Shown here: piece after piece, positions 1-6,303 of the stretch | Layout of the letters: each line of letters begins with the position of its first letter | Numbering within the stretch: the first letter of the stretch is position 1 | Assembly (NCBI GenBank): GCA_019454625.1 | Contig: JACFNY010000127.1 | Span: forward strand, 1 to 6,303 | DNA length: 6,303 bases | Source of the DNA: Sphingomonadaceae bacterium | GTDB lineage: Bacteria; Pseudomonadota; Alphaproteobacteria; Sphingomonadales; Sphingomonadaceae | Direction of reading: 5' to 3' | Program-made: the position numbers and the translations under genes | Notes under the pieces: model-generated | Told to the model about the DNA's origin: nothing | What the model saw: only the letters and a program-made list of their open reading frames with translations | Database searches by the model: none

Positions 1-326
1 TCGAAGTCCTTCGGCTCGACGTGGCTGACCGGCATGAGGTCGCCGAGGATCGCGGCGTTCAGCACCAGCGCGTCGAGCCTGCCCCAGCGGCCGCCGACCG
101 CCTGCGCGAGCCGATCCACGGCGTCGCCGTCGGTGATGTCGAAGGGCGCGATGGTGGCGCTGCCGCCCGCGTCGTGGATAACGGATTCGGTGGCTTCGAG
201 CCCGCCTTCGGTGCGCGCCGTCAGCAGCACGTGATACCCGGCGGCGGCAAGCGCCTTCGCCGTCGCGGCGCCGATGCCGCGGCTGGCGCCCGTGACGAGC
301 GCGACCGGCTTTTCGATGTCGCTCAT
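1..326 (-). CDS. SDR-family NAD(P)-dependent oxidoreductase, N-terminal part (cut by window edge)
   Basis: This is a short-chain dehydrogenase/reductase, a cytosolic Rossmann-fold enzyme that oxidises or reduces an alcohol/carbonyl group with NAD(P). Only the first 108 residues are inside the window; the catalytic Tyr-x-x-x-Lys lies beyond the edge. The protein starts MSDIEKPVALVTGASRGIG, so the glycine-rich cofactor motif TGASRGIG is at residues 12-19. An acidic FDITD segment (62-66) fits the adenine-binding position, and the usual NNAG motif is replaced by a LNAAILG variant (89-95). Arg16 and Arg38 (LLTART) hint at NADP(H) preference, which is inference. The ATG lies one base after the purF stop codon, so the two genes are probably co-transcribed and translationally coupled. 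The only Shine-Dalgarno candidates, weak ones, lie inside the end of purF. The substrate cannot be told; the layout resembles E. coli YciK-like SDRs. The family call is firm, the function unknown. Confidence 0.9.
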   Translation of the reverse strand, partial: MSDIEKPVALVTGASRGIGAATAKALAAAGYHVLLTARTEGGLEATESVIHDAGGSATIAPFDITDGDAVDRLAQAVGGRWGRLDALVLNAAILGDLMPVSHVEPKDF

Positions 327-327
327 G

Positions 328-1791
<1,464 letters not shown>

Positions 1792-1797
1792 CAGGCG

Positions 1798-1801
1798 CTC
1801 C
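1798..1801 (-). promoter_or_regulatory. purF ribosome binding site
   Basis: GGAG on the minus strand lies six bases before the ATG at 1791. This spacing supports the first of two in-frame ATGs (Met1 over Met4) as the purF start. Confidence 0.6.
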
Positions 1802-1825
1802 GTGGCGGCGGGCGATTCGTCGGCT

Positions 1826-1854
1826 CATATAGGATGCCTTGCCCGGTTTGTCGC
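1826..1854 (-). promoter_or_regulatory. Possible sigma-70-type promoter for purF
   Basis: On the minus strand, GCGACA (1854-1849) and TATATG (1831-1826) are separated by exactly 17 bases, each matching the sigma-70 consensus at four of six positions. Transcription would start near 1820, giving a leader of roughly 28 bases that carries the GGAG ribosome site. This AT-richer patch is the only promoter-like signal in the 106-bp gap between the channel gene and purF. The match is modest and the call tentative. Confidence 0.3.
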
Positions 1855-1869
1855 GGGGTTGTCACAAAC
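1846..1869. repeat. Short inverted repeat upstream of purF
   Basis: GTTTGT (1846-1851) and ACAAAC (1864-1869) are perfect inverted arms around a 12-base centre. The left arm overlaps the -35 hexamer proposed for purF, so it could be an operator half-site pair. As RNA it would make only a weak six-pair stem and there is no U-tract, so it does not look like a terminator of the channel gene. A short AT-rich inverted repeat could also arise by chance. Confidence 0.3.
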
Positions 1870-1897
1870 GCATGGCTGCCCTGCCGTCTGCTGCATG

Positions 1898-3121
1898 TCA
1901 GGCCTCGCGCGCGAGCGCCCGCGCGAAGTCGTGCCCGGCAGGCTCCTGGAACAGGCGGAGGCCGAACTCCGGCAGGATCGCGAGCAGGTGATCGAAGACG
2001 TCGGCCTGAATCGACTCGTACTCGGTCCACGCGGTCGTGTTCGTGAAGCAGTAGACTTCGAGGGGCAGGCCCGTCGGCGTGGGGGCGAGCTGGCGCACCA
2101 TCGTGGTCTGGGTGTCCGCGATGCGCGGATGCGCACGAAGATACGCGTCCACGTAGTGGCGGAAGGTGCCGAGGTTGGTGAGGCGGCGGGCGTTCACGGC
2201 TTCGGACGCGCCCTGTTCCCGGTTCCAGCTTTCGATCTCGGCCTGCTTGTCGGCCAGATAGGGCGCGATCAGCGCGAAGCGCTTCAGCCGCGCGGTTTGC
2301 TCCGCGTCCAGAAAGCCGACGCTGGTCTGGTCGATGAGCAGCGCGCGCTTGATCCGGCGGGCGCCCGTTTCGAACATGCCGCGCCAGTTCTTGAAGGATT
2401 CCTTGATGAGCTTGCTGGTCGGGATGGTGGTGATGGTCTTGTCCCAGTTGCGGACCTTCACCGTGTGGAGCGCGATGTCGATGACGTCGCCGTCCGCGTT
2501 CTGGCCGGGCATCTCGATCCAGTCGCCGACGCGCAGCATGTCGTTGGAGGTGATCTGGATGGAGGCGACCAGCGACAGGATCGTGTCCTGGAACACCAGC
2601 ATCAGCACGGCGGCGAGCGCGCCGAGGCCCGAGAGCAGGATGATGGGCGAACGGTCCATCAGCGCCGAGATCACGAGCACCGCGGCGGCGCAGTAGACGA
2701 CGATCTTGCCGACCTGCACATAGCCCTTGATGGGGCGCTGCGCGGCGTCCTCGCGGCGCTGGTAGACGTCGTTCAGAAGGCTGAGACCGCTGCTGATCGC
2801 CATCGCGACGGTGACGATCGAGAAGGCGGCCGCGACGTTCCGCACGAGTGTGATCGCCGTATCGGAAAGATGCGGGATGCCCGCGATGCCCATCTGCACG
2901 ATGATCGCGGGAACGAGGTAGGACAGCCGCCACGCCATGCGCGAAAGCGTCCGTTTCTCCTCGCCGAAGCTGGTGAGCGCGAGCGCGCGGCTGAGACCCT
3001 TGAGAACGATGACCTTGGAGAGCCAGTTGGCGGCCGCGGCGACCATCGCGAGGATCGCGAGCGCGGTGAGGGTCTGGAGCCACGGCTGGCCAGCGAATGC
3101 GAAATCGAACCCGAAAATCAT
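1898..3121 (-). CDS. ybdG: YbdG-type mechanosensitive ion channel (MscS superfamily)
   Basis: This inner-membrane channel opens under membrane tension to release solutes during osmotic downshock; E. coli YbdG underlies a miniconductance (MscM-like) activity. The 407 residues compare with about 415 in YbdG. About five hydrophobic segments are visible (roughly 17-35, 66-88, 92-115, 137-155, 158-176). The last is the Gly/Ala-rich pore helix, with ILLSGLGALAAVLMLVFQDT at 160-179. The cytoplasmic MscS beta domain follows, with NDMLRVGDWIEMP (193-205), VKVRNWDKTITTIPTSKLI (221-239) and SFKNWRGM (242-249). Blocks diagnostic of the YbdG branch are GARRIKR (253-259), LTNLGTFRHY (314-323), MVRQLAPTPTGLPLEVY (341-357) and the C-terminal YESIQADVFDHLLAILPEFGLRL (368-390). 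The start follows a strong AGGAGG. The gene is divergent from hisI across 81 bp and upstream of purF on the same strand; a functional link to purines is not evident. Confidence 0.92.
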   Translation of the reverse strand: MIFGFDFAFAGQPWLQTLTALAILAMVAAAANWLSKVIVLKGLSRALALTSFGEEKRTLSRMAWRLSYLVPAIIVQMGIAGIPHLSDTAITLVRNVAAAFSIVTVAMAISSGLSLLNDVYQRREDAAQRPIKGYVQVGKIVVYCAAAVLVISALMDRSPIILLSGLGALAAVLMLVFQDTILSLVASIQITSNDMLRVGDWIEMPGQNADGDVIDIALHTVKVRNWDKTITTIPTSKLIKESFKNWRGMFETGARRIKRALLIDQTSVGFLDAEQTARLKRFALIAPYLADKQAEIESWNREQGASEAVNARRLTNLGTFRHYVDAYLRAHPRIADTQTTMVRQLAPTPTGLPLEVYCFTNTTAWTEYESIQADVFDHLLAILPEFGLRLFQEPAGHDFARALAREA

Positions 3122-3123
3122 GT

Positions 3124-3129
3124 CCTCCT
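3124..3129 (-). promoter_or_regulatory. Ribosome binding site of the channel gene, unusually close to the start
   Basis: A perfect AGGAGG on the minus strand ends only two bases before the ATG at 3121. This is closer than the usual 5-9 bases. No alternative in-frame start lies nearby downstream that would restore normal spacing without removing the N-terminus, so the ATG is kept. Confidence 0.6.
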
Positions 3130-3202
3130 GTCGGTCGAGCCGTCCCTATTCCACAGCGCGGCAGCTATGGCCACCCGCCGTATCCCGCGCTAAGCGGAGC
3201 GC

Positions 3203-3511
3203 ATGGACCTGAAATTCGACGACAAGGGCCTCGTGACGGCCATCGTGACCGACAACGGCACGGGCGAGCTGCTGATGGTCGCGCACATGAATGCAGAGGC
3301 CTATGCGAAGACGCTGGAGACGCGCGACGCGCACTTCTGGTCGCGCTCGCGGCGGGAGCTCTGGCACAAGGGCGCGACCAGCGGGAACACGATGAAGGTG
3401 ATGGAGGTCCACGTCGATTGCGACAAGGACGCCGTGTGGCTGAAGGTGGTGCCCGCCGGACCTGCCTGCCACACTGGCGCGCGGAGCTGTTTCTTCACAC
3501 GGGTAGGTTGA
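3203..3511 (+). CDS. hisI: Phosphoribosyl-AMP cyclohydrolase
   Basis: HisI hydrolyses the adenine ring of phosphoribosyl-AMP to give ProFAR, the third step of histidine biosynthesis, as a cytosolic metal-dependent dimer. The 102-residue protein carries the full signature. This includes VAHMNAEAY (26-34), [20 protein letters not shown] (37-56) and GATSGN (57-62). The metal-binding run VDCDKDA (71-77) has Asp72, Asp74 and Asp76 for magnesium and Cys73 for zinc. GPACHTG (86-92) and SCFF (95-98) supply the other zinc cysteines, Cys89 and Cys96. It is the stand-alone form with no fused HisE domain, as is usual in alphaproteobacteria. GGAG sits three bases before the ATG, a short spacing. No other his genes are in the window. 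The stop codon lies inside the palindromic operator of the next gene, an unusual overlap. I see no terminator after it. Confidence 0.95.
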   Translation: MDLKFDDKGLVTAIVTDNGTGELLMVAHMNAEAYAKTLETRDAHFWSRSRRELWHKGATSGNTMKVMEVHVDCDKDAVWLKVVPAGPACHTGARSCFFTRVG

Positions 3512-3530
3512 CGTTTACGTAAACGTCAAC
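3507..3530. promoter_or_regulatory. Perfect 24-bp palindrome, probable operator of the MerR-family regulator
   Basis: The left half GTTGACGTTTAC is followed directly by its exact reverse complement, giving 12 + 12 bases with no spacer or mismatch. Such symmetry is typical of a dimeric regulator's site. It ends 12 bases before the ATG of a MerR-family gene, whose relatives (LiuR-like regulators of acyl-CoA degradation) bind similar ACGT-centred palindromes as known from comparative genomics. The hisI stop codon (3509-3511) is inside it. No U-tract follows on either strand, so it is not terminator-like. Autoregulation of the MerR, dehydrogenase and thiolase operon is the inferred role. Confidence 0.8.
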
Positions 3531-3536
3531 TAGAAA
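3508..3536 (+). promoter_or_regulatory. Probable promoter of the MerR/acyl-CoA degradation operon
   Basis: TTGACG (3508-3513, five of six to the -35 consensus) and TAGAAA (3531-3536, four of six to the -10 consensus) are separated by 17 bases. The operator palindrome covers the -35 box and the whole spacer. The 17-base spacer is the ordinary length, not the 19-20 bases of classic MerR-activated promoters, so binding here would more likely repress, by blocking RNA polymerase. Transcription is predicted to start around 3543, the first base of the MerR gene, which implies a leaderless or nearly leaderless message. Confidence 0.5.
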
Positions 3537-3542
3537 GGGCGT

Positions 3543-3965
3543 ATGCCGCAGCGCCCGATGGAAGCCGTCCGCGAGGACGAAACCTTCACCATCACCGATC
3601 TCGCCGCCGAGTTCGGGGTGACGCCGCGCGCGATCCGTTTCTATGAAGGCGAGGGGCTGATCGAGCCCGCGCGGCAGGGGCAGAACCGCATCTATTCGCG
3701 CCGCGACCGTGCCCGGCTGGCGTGGATCCTGCGCGGCAAGAACGTCGGCTTCAGCCTTGCCGAGATCAAGGAGATCCTCGACCTCTACGACGCGGACGAC
3801 GGCCGCGTCCGGCAGCGCGAGCGCACGCTGGAGCTTTGCCGCCGCCAGATCGGCCTGCTGACCAGCCAGCGTAACGATATTGATGCGACGATCGCCGAGC
3901 TTCAGGAGTTCGTGGCCGTCGTGGAGGGCCTGTTGCCGCCCTCGAACGCAGATAGCACCAGATAA
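3543..3965 (+). CDS. MerR-family transcriptional regulator, LiuR-like
   Basis: This 140-residue DNA-binding dimer probably controls the downstream acyl-CoA degradation genes. The winged helix-turn-helix is at about 15-83: FTITDLAAEFGVTPRAIRFY (15-34), wing EGLIEPARQGQNRIYSRRDR (37-56), and GFSLAEIKEILDLYD (69-83). A long helix (about 88-128) should form the antiparallel coiled-coil dimer interface. There is no effector domain and only one cysteine (Cys99), so it lacks the cysteine clusters of SoxR or metal-sensing MerR proteins; an acyl-CoA ligand is plausible but inferred. The start at 3543 has AAAGGG three bases upstream; Met6 at 3558 is an alternative with no ribosome site. The gene follows hisI by 31 bp, with the palindromic operator between them, and precedes the dehydrogenase by 22 bp. 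The family is certain; the LiuR-like label rests on sequence style and context. Confidence 0.9.
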   Translation: MPQRPMEAVREDETFTITDLAAEFGVTPRAIRFYEGEGLIEPARQGQNRIYSRRDRARLAWILRGKNVGFSLAEIKEILDLYDADDGRVRQRERTLELCRRQIGLLTSQRNDIDATIAELQEFVAVVEGLLPPSNADSTR

Positions 3966-3974
3966 CGCCAGATC

Positions 3975-3980
3975 GGGGAG
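3975..3980 (+). promoter_or_regulatory. Ribosome binding site that fixes the acyl-CoA dehydrogenase start
   Basis: GGGGAG lies seven bases before the ATG at 3988. The reading frame stays open back to an ATG at 3880 inside the MerR gene, but this site and the conserved MPTYRAPVRD N-terminus both place the real start at 3988. Confidence 0.65.
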
Positions 3981-3987
3981 TCCTGAC

Positions 3988-5790
3988 ATGCCCACCTACC
4001 GCGCGCCCGTTCGCGACACCAAGTTCATCCTCGACGAGGTCATCGGCCTCGACCGCTACTCGAACCTGCCGACCTTCTCCGAGGCGACCCCCGAGATGGT
4101 TTCCGCCATCCTCGAGGAAGGCGCGAAGTTCGTGGAAGGCGTCGTGCAGCCGATCAACTTCCCGGGCGACCGCGAAGGCTGCAAGCGGAATGACGACGGC
4201 TCGGTGACGACGCCGAAGGGCTACAAGGAAGCCTATCAGGCGTTCTGCGAGGGTGGCTGGGGCACGCTGCACATGAGCCCGGAGTTCGGCGGGCAGGGAC
4301 TGCCCTACACGATCAGCATCGCCTTCGAGGAGTATATGAGCTCGGCGGGCATGGCCTTCGCCATGTATCCGGGGCTGACGGCGGGCGCGATCGCCTCGAT
4401 CGAGGTGAAGGGCTCGGACGAACAAAAGCAGAAGTATCTGCCCAACATGGTCTCCGGCAAATGGACCGGCACCATGAACCTCACCGAGCCGCACTGCGGC
4501 ACCGACCTCGGCCTCATCCGGACGAAGGCGGTGGACGCGGGCAACGGCAGCTACCGGATCACCGGCACCAAGATCTTCATCTCGGCGGGCGAGCACGACC
4601 TTTCGGAGAATATCATCCATCTCGTGCTGGCGAAGCGCGAGGGCGCGCCGGACAACGTGAAGGGCATTTCCCTCTTCATCGTGCCGAAATTCCTCGTGAA
4701 CGACGACGGCAGCCTCGGCGCGCGCAACGGCGTCTCGTGCGGCGCCATCGAGCACAAGATGGGCATCCACGGCAACGCGACCTGCGTGCTCAACTACGAC
4801 GAGGCGACCGGCTATCTGGTCGGCGAGCCGGAGCGGGGCCTCGAAGCCATGTTCATCATGATGAACGTGGCGCGCCTCGGCGTGGGCGTGCAGGGGCTCG
4901 CGCAGGGCGAGGTCGCCTACCAGAACGCCGTCAATTACGCGATCGAGCGGCGGCAGGGCCGGGCGCTGACCGGCGCGGCCGAGCCGGACGAGAAGGCGGA
5001 CCCGATCATCGTCCACCCGGACGTGCGGCGGCTGCTGATGGACGGCAAGGCCTTCACGGAGGGCGCCCGCGCGCTGATGCTGTGGGGCGCGTTGCAGGTG
5101 GACCTCGCGAAGAAGGCGCAGACCGAGGAGGAACGCACCAACGCCGACGAGCTCATCAGCCTGCTGACGCCCGTCATCAAGGGCTACATGACCGACAAGG
5201 GCTTCGAGACGGCGGTGAACGCGCAGCAGGTCTACGGCGGCCACGGCTATGTCGGCGAGTGGGGCATGGAGCAGTTCGTCCGCGACGCCCGCATCGCGCA
5301 GATATACGAGGGCACCAACGGCGTGCAGGCGATGGACCTCGTCGGACGCAAGCTCGGGCGTCATGGCGGCAAGGGGCTGATGCTGCTCGCTTCGGCGGTC
5401 GCCGAGGACGTGAACGCCGCGAAGGCCGACGAGACGCTGAAGCCGATGGCCGAGGCGCTGGAGAAGGCGGGCGGCGAGCTTCAGGCAGCGACAATGTGGC
5501 TGATGCAGAACGGCACGGCGAACCCCAACAACGCGGGCGCCGCGGCGACGCCCTTCCTTCACCTGATGGGCATCGTCGTCACCGGCTGGATGTGGCTGAA
5601 GATGGCGCGCGCGGCGCAGGCCGCGCTCGCGGCGGGCGCGGCAGACTCATCATTCTACGAGGCGAAGCTGGCGACGGCGCACTACTATACTGCCCGCTAC
5701 CTGCCGGACGCGGGCGCGCTGCGCCGCAAGCTGGAAACCGGCGCCGAGACACTGATGGCACTTCCGGCGGACGCATTCGCGCGCGCCTGA
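3988..5790 (+). CDS. Acyl-CoA dehydrogenase, 600-residue type with extra C-terminal domain (DmdC-like)
   Basis: This FAD enzyme introduces the alpha-beta double bond into an acyl-CoA, the first step of beta-oxidation, passing electrons to ETF in the cytosol. At 600 residues it is the long form, not the 380-400 residue short form. It has an N-terminal helical domain (about 40-155) and a middle beta domain with the flavin/substrate motif MNLTEPHCGTDLG (163-175). A C-terminal helical domain (about 285-455) has QVYGGHGYVGEWGMEQFVRD (414-433) and IYEGTNGVQAMDL (439-451). A final Acyl-CoA_dh_C-like domain (about 465-595) follows. Glu441 aligns with the catalytic base Glu376 of medium-chain acyl-CoA dehydrogenase. 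This subfamily includes 3-methylmercaptopropionyl-CoA dehydrogenase (DmdC) and several fatty-acyl enzymes. Chain-length preference cannot be read here, so no gene symbol is given. It sits between the MerR regulator and a thiolase, as expected for a degradation operon. Confidence 0.93.
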   Translation: MPTYRAPVRDTKFILDEVIGLDRYSNLPTFSEATPEMVSAILEEGAKFVEGVVQPINFPGDREGCKRNDDGSVTTPKGYKEAYQAFCEGGWGTLHMSPEFGGQGLPYTISIAFEEYMSSAGMAFAMYPGLTAGAIASIEVKGSDEQKQKYLPNMVSGKWTGTMNLTEPHCGTDLGLIRTKAVDAGNGSYRITGTKIFISAGEHDLSENIIHLVLAKREGAPDNVKGISLFIVPKFLVNDDGSLGARNGVSCGAIEHKMGIHGNATCVLNYDEATGYLVGEPERGLEAMFIMMNVARLGVGVQGLAQGEVAYQNAVNYAIERRQGRALTGAAEPDEKADPIIVHPDVRRLLMDGKAFTEGARALMLWGALQVDLAKKAQTEEERTNADELISLLTPVIKGYMTDKGFETAVNAQQVYGGHGYVGEWGMEQFVRDARIAQIYEGTNGVQAMDLVGRKLGRHGGKGLMLLASAVAEDVNAAKADETLKPMAEALEKAGGELQAATMWLMQNGTANPNNAGAAATPFLHLMGIVVTGWMWLKMARAAQAALAAGAADSSFYEAKLATAHYYTARYLPDAGALRRKLETGAETLMALPADAFARA

Positions 5791-5795
5791 CACGC

Positions 5796-5801
5796 AAGGA
5801 G
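5796..5801 (+). promoter_or_regulatory. Thiolase ribosome binding site
   Basis: AAGGAG lies nine bases before the ATG at 5811, within the 20-base gap after the dehydrogenase stop. The gap is too small for a separate promoter and terminator, which supports co-transcription. Confidence 0.6.
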
Positions 5802-5810
5802 CAAGACCCA

Positions 5811-6303
5811 ATGGCAGAAGCCTATATCTACGATGCCGTCAGGACGCCGCGCGGACGCGGCAAGGTGAACGGCAGCCTGCACGAGATCACGCCGATCCAG
5901 CTTGCGACGCAGGTGCTGGAAGCGGTGCGCGACCGCAACCCCATCGACACCGCCGACGTTGACGACGTGGTGCTCGGCTGCGTGGCGCCGGTCGGCGAGC
6001 AGGGGTCGGACATCGCGCGCGTCGCGGTGCTGAACGCCGACTATGCCGAGACGACGGCGGGCGTGCAGATCAACCGCTTCTGCGCCTCCGGCCTCGAGGC
6101 GACCAACATGGCCGCCGCCAAGGTGATCGCGGGCGAGGCGGAATTCGCCATCGGCGGCGGCGTCGAATCCATGTCGCGCATCCCGATGGGCGCGGACGGC
6201 GGCGCATGGGCGATGGACCCGGCCGTCGCGCACAAGCTCTATTTCGCGCCGCAGGGCATCGGCGCCGACCTCATCGCCACCAAGTACGGCTTCTCGCGCG
6301 ACG
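5811..6303 (+). CDS. Acetyl-CoA C-acyltransferase (thiolase), N-terminal part (cut by window edge)
   Basis: Thiolase cleaves 3-ketoacyl-CoA with free CoA to release acetyl-CoA, the last step of beta-oxidation, or runs in reverse in acetoacetyl-CoA synthesis. The first 164 residues are present, out of about 390-400 expected. They start MAEAYIYDAVRTPRGRGK, the usual thiolase opening. The acyl-accepting nucleophile is Cys91 in INRFCASGLEA (87-97), followed by GGGVESMSRIPMG (115-127), the conserved Gly-Gly-x-Glu-Ser-Met-Ser block. The later His and second Cys active-site motifs lie beyond the edge. The insertion after the nucleophile region (about 128-150, with HKLYFAPQGIGADLIA) resembles FadA/FadI-like degradative enzymes annotated in sphingomonads. 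It is very probably in one transcript with the upstream dehydrogenase and MerR regulator. A hydroxyacyl-CoA dehydrogenase/enoyl-CoA hydratase gene would be the expected next member, outside this window. Confidence 0.93.
   Translation, partial: MAEAYIYDAVRTPRGRGKVNGSLHEITPIQLATQVLEAVRDRNPIDTADVDDVVLGCVAPVGEQGSDIARVAVLNADYAETTAGVQINRFCASGLEATNMAAAKVIAGEAEFAIGGGVESMSRIPMGADGGAWAMDPAVAHKLYFAPQGIGADLIATKYGFSRD

Noticed and set aside
3122..3202. Divergent promoters between the channel gene and hisI
   Set aside because: The 81-bp gap must hold promoters for at least one of the two genes, but I find no hexamer pair with acceptable match and spacing on either strand, so none is annotated.
3507..3536. 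The palindrome as an intrinsic terminator of hisI
   Set aside because: As RNA it could fold into a 10-pair stem with a 4-base loop, but no run of U follows on either strand and the stem is not GC-rich. An operator explains it better.
3880..3987. Possible 36-residue N-terminal extension of the acyl-CoA dehydrogenase
   Set aside because: The frame is open, but this stretch overlaps the end of the MerR gene and is Arg/Ser/Pro-rich. GGGGAG and the conserved family N-terminus point to 3988.
3766..5562. 598-codon open frame on the minus strand
   Set aside because: It is antisense to the MerR and acyl-CoA dehydrogenase genes, which are clearly real. Its composition (His-, Arg-, Asp- and Val-rich) is that of a GC-driven shadow frame, with no motif or ribosome site found.
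5960..5978. GTTGACGACGT-like sequence inside the thiolase gene, as a second operator
   Set aside because: It shares only the short GTTGACG start of the palindrome and has no matching second half at the right distance; it encodes an Asp-Val-Asp-Asp-Val run.

Overview
The window is high-GC, tightly packed bacterial chromosome. Gene content and protein style (a DmdC-like 600-residue acyl-CoA dehydrogenase followed by a thiolase, and an SDR directly behind purF) suggest an alphaproteobacterium, most likely a sphingomonad. This taxonomic call comes from recognising the proteins, not from a search. I see no mobile element, CRISPR array, RNA gene or phage signature, and codon use looks uniform throughout.

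The left half (about 1-3121) reads on the minus strand. In transcription order it holds a YbdG-type small-conductance mechanosensitive channel (3121-1898), a 106-bp gap with a possible promoter, purF (1791-328, the first committed step of purine synthesis), and one base later an SDR oxidoreductase that runs off the window's left edge. PurF is the Fe-S cluster, cysteine-nucleophile type.

The right half (3203-6303) reads on the plus strand: hisI (histidine biosynthesis), a MerR-family regulator, a four-domain acyl-CoA dehydrogenase, and the N-terminal 164 residues of a thiolase cut by the right edge. The last three form a compact unit (gaps of 22 and 20 bases) that looks like a self-regulated beta-oxidation or branched-chain acyl-CoA degradation operon.

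The most noteworthy non-coding signal is a perfect 24-bp palindrome at 3507-3530, in the 31-bp gap between hisI and the MerR gene. It overlaps the hisI stop codon and contains a good -35 hexamer. It is very likely the operator of the MerR regulator. The matching -10 would put transcription start at or next to the regulator's own ATG. The rest is ordinary housekeeping and catabolic sequence, and I see no evidence of an undescribed multi-gene system.
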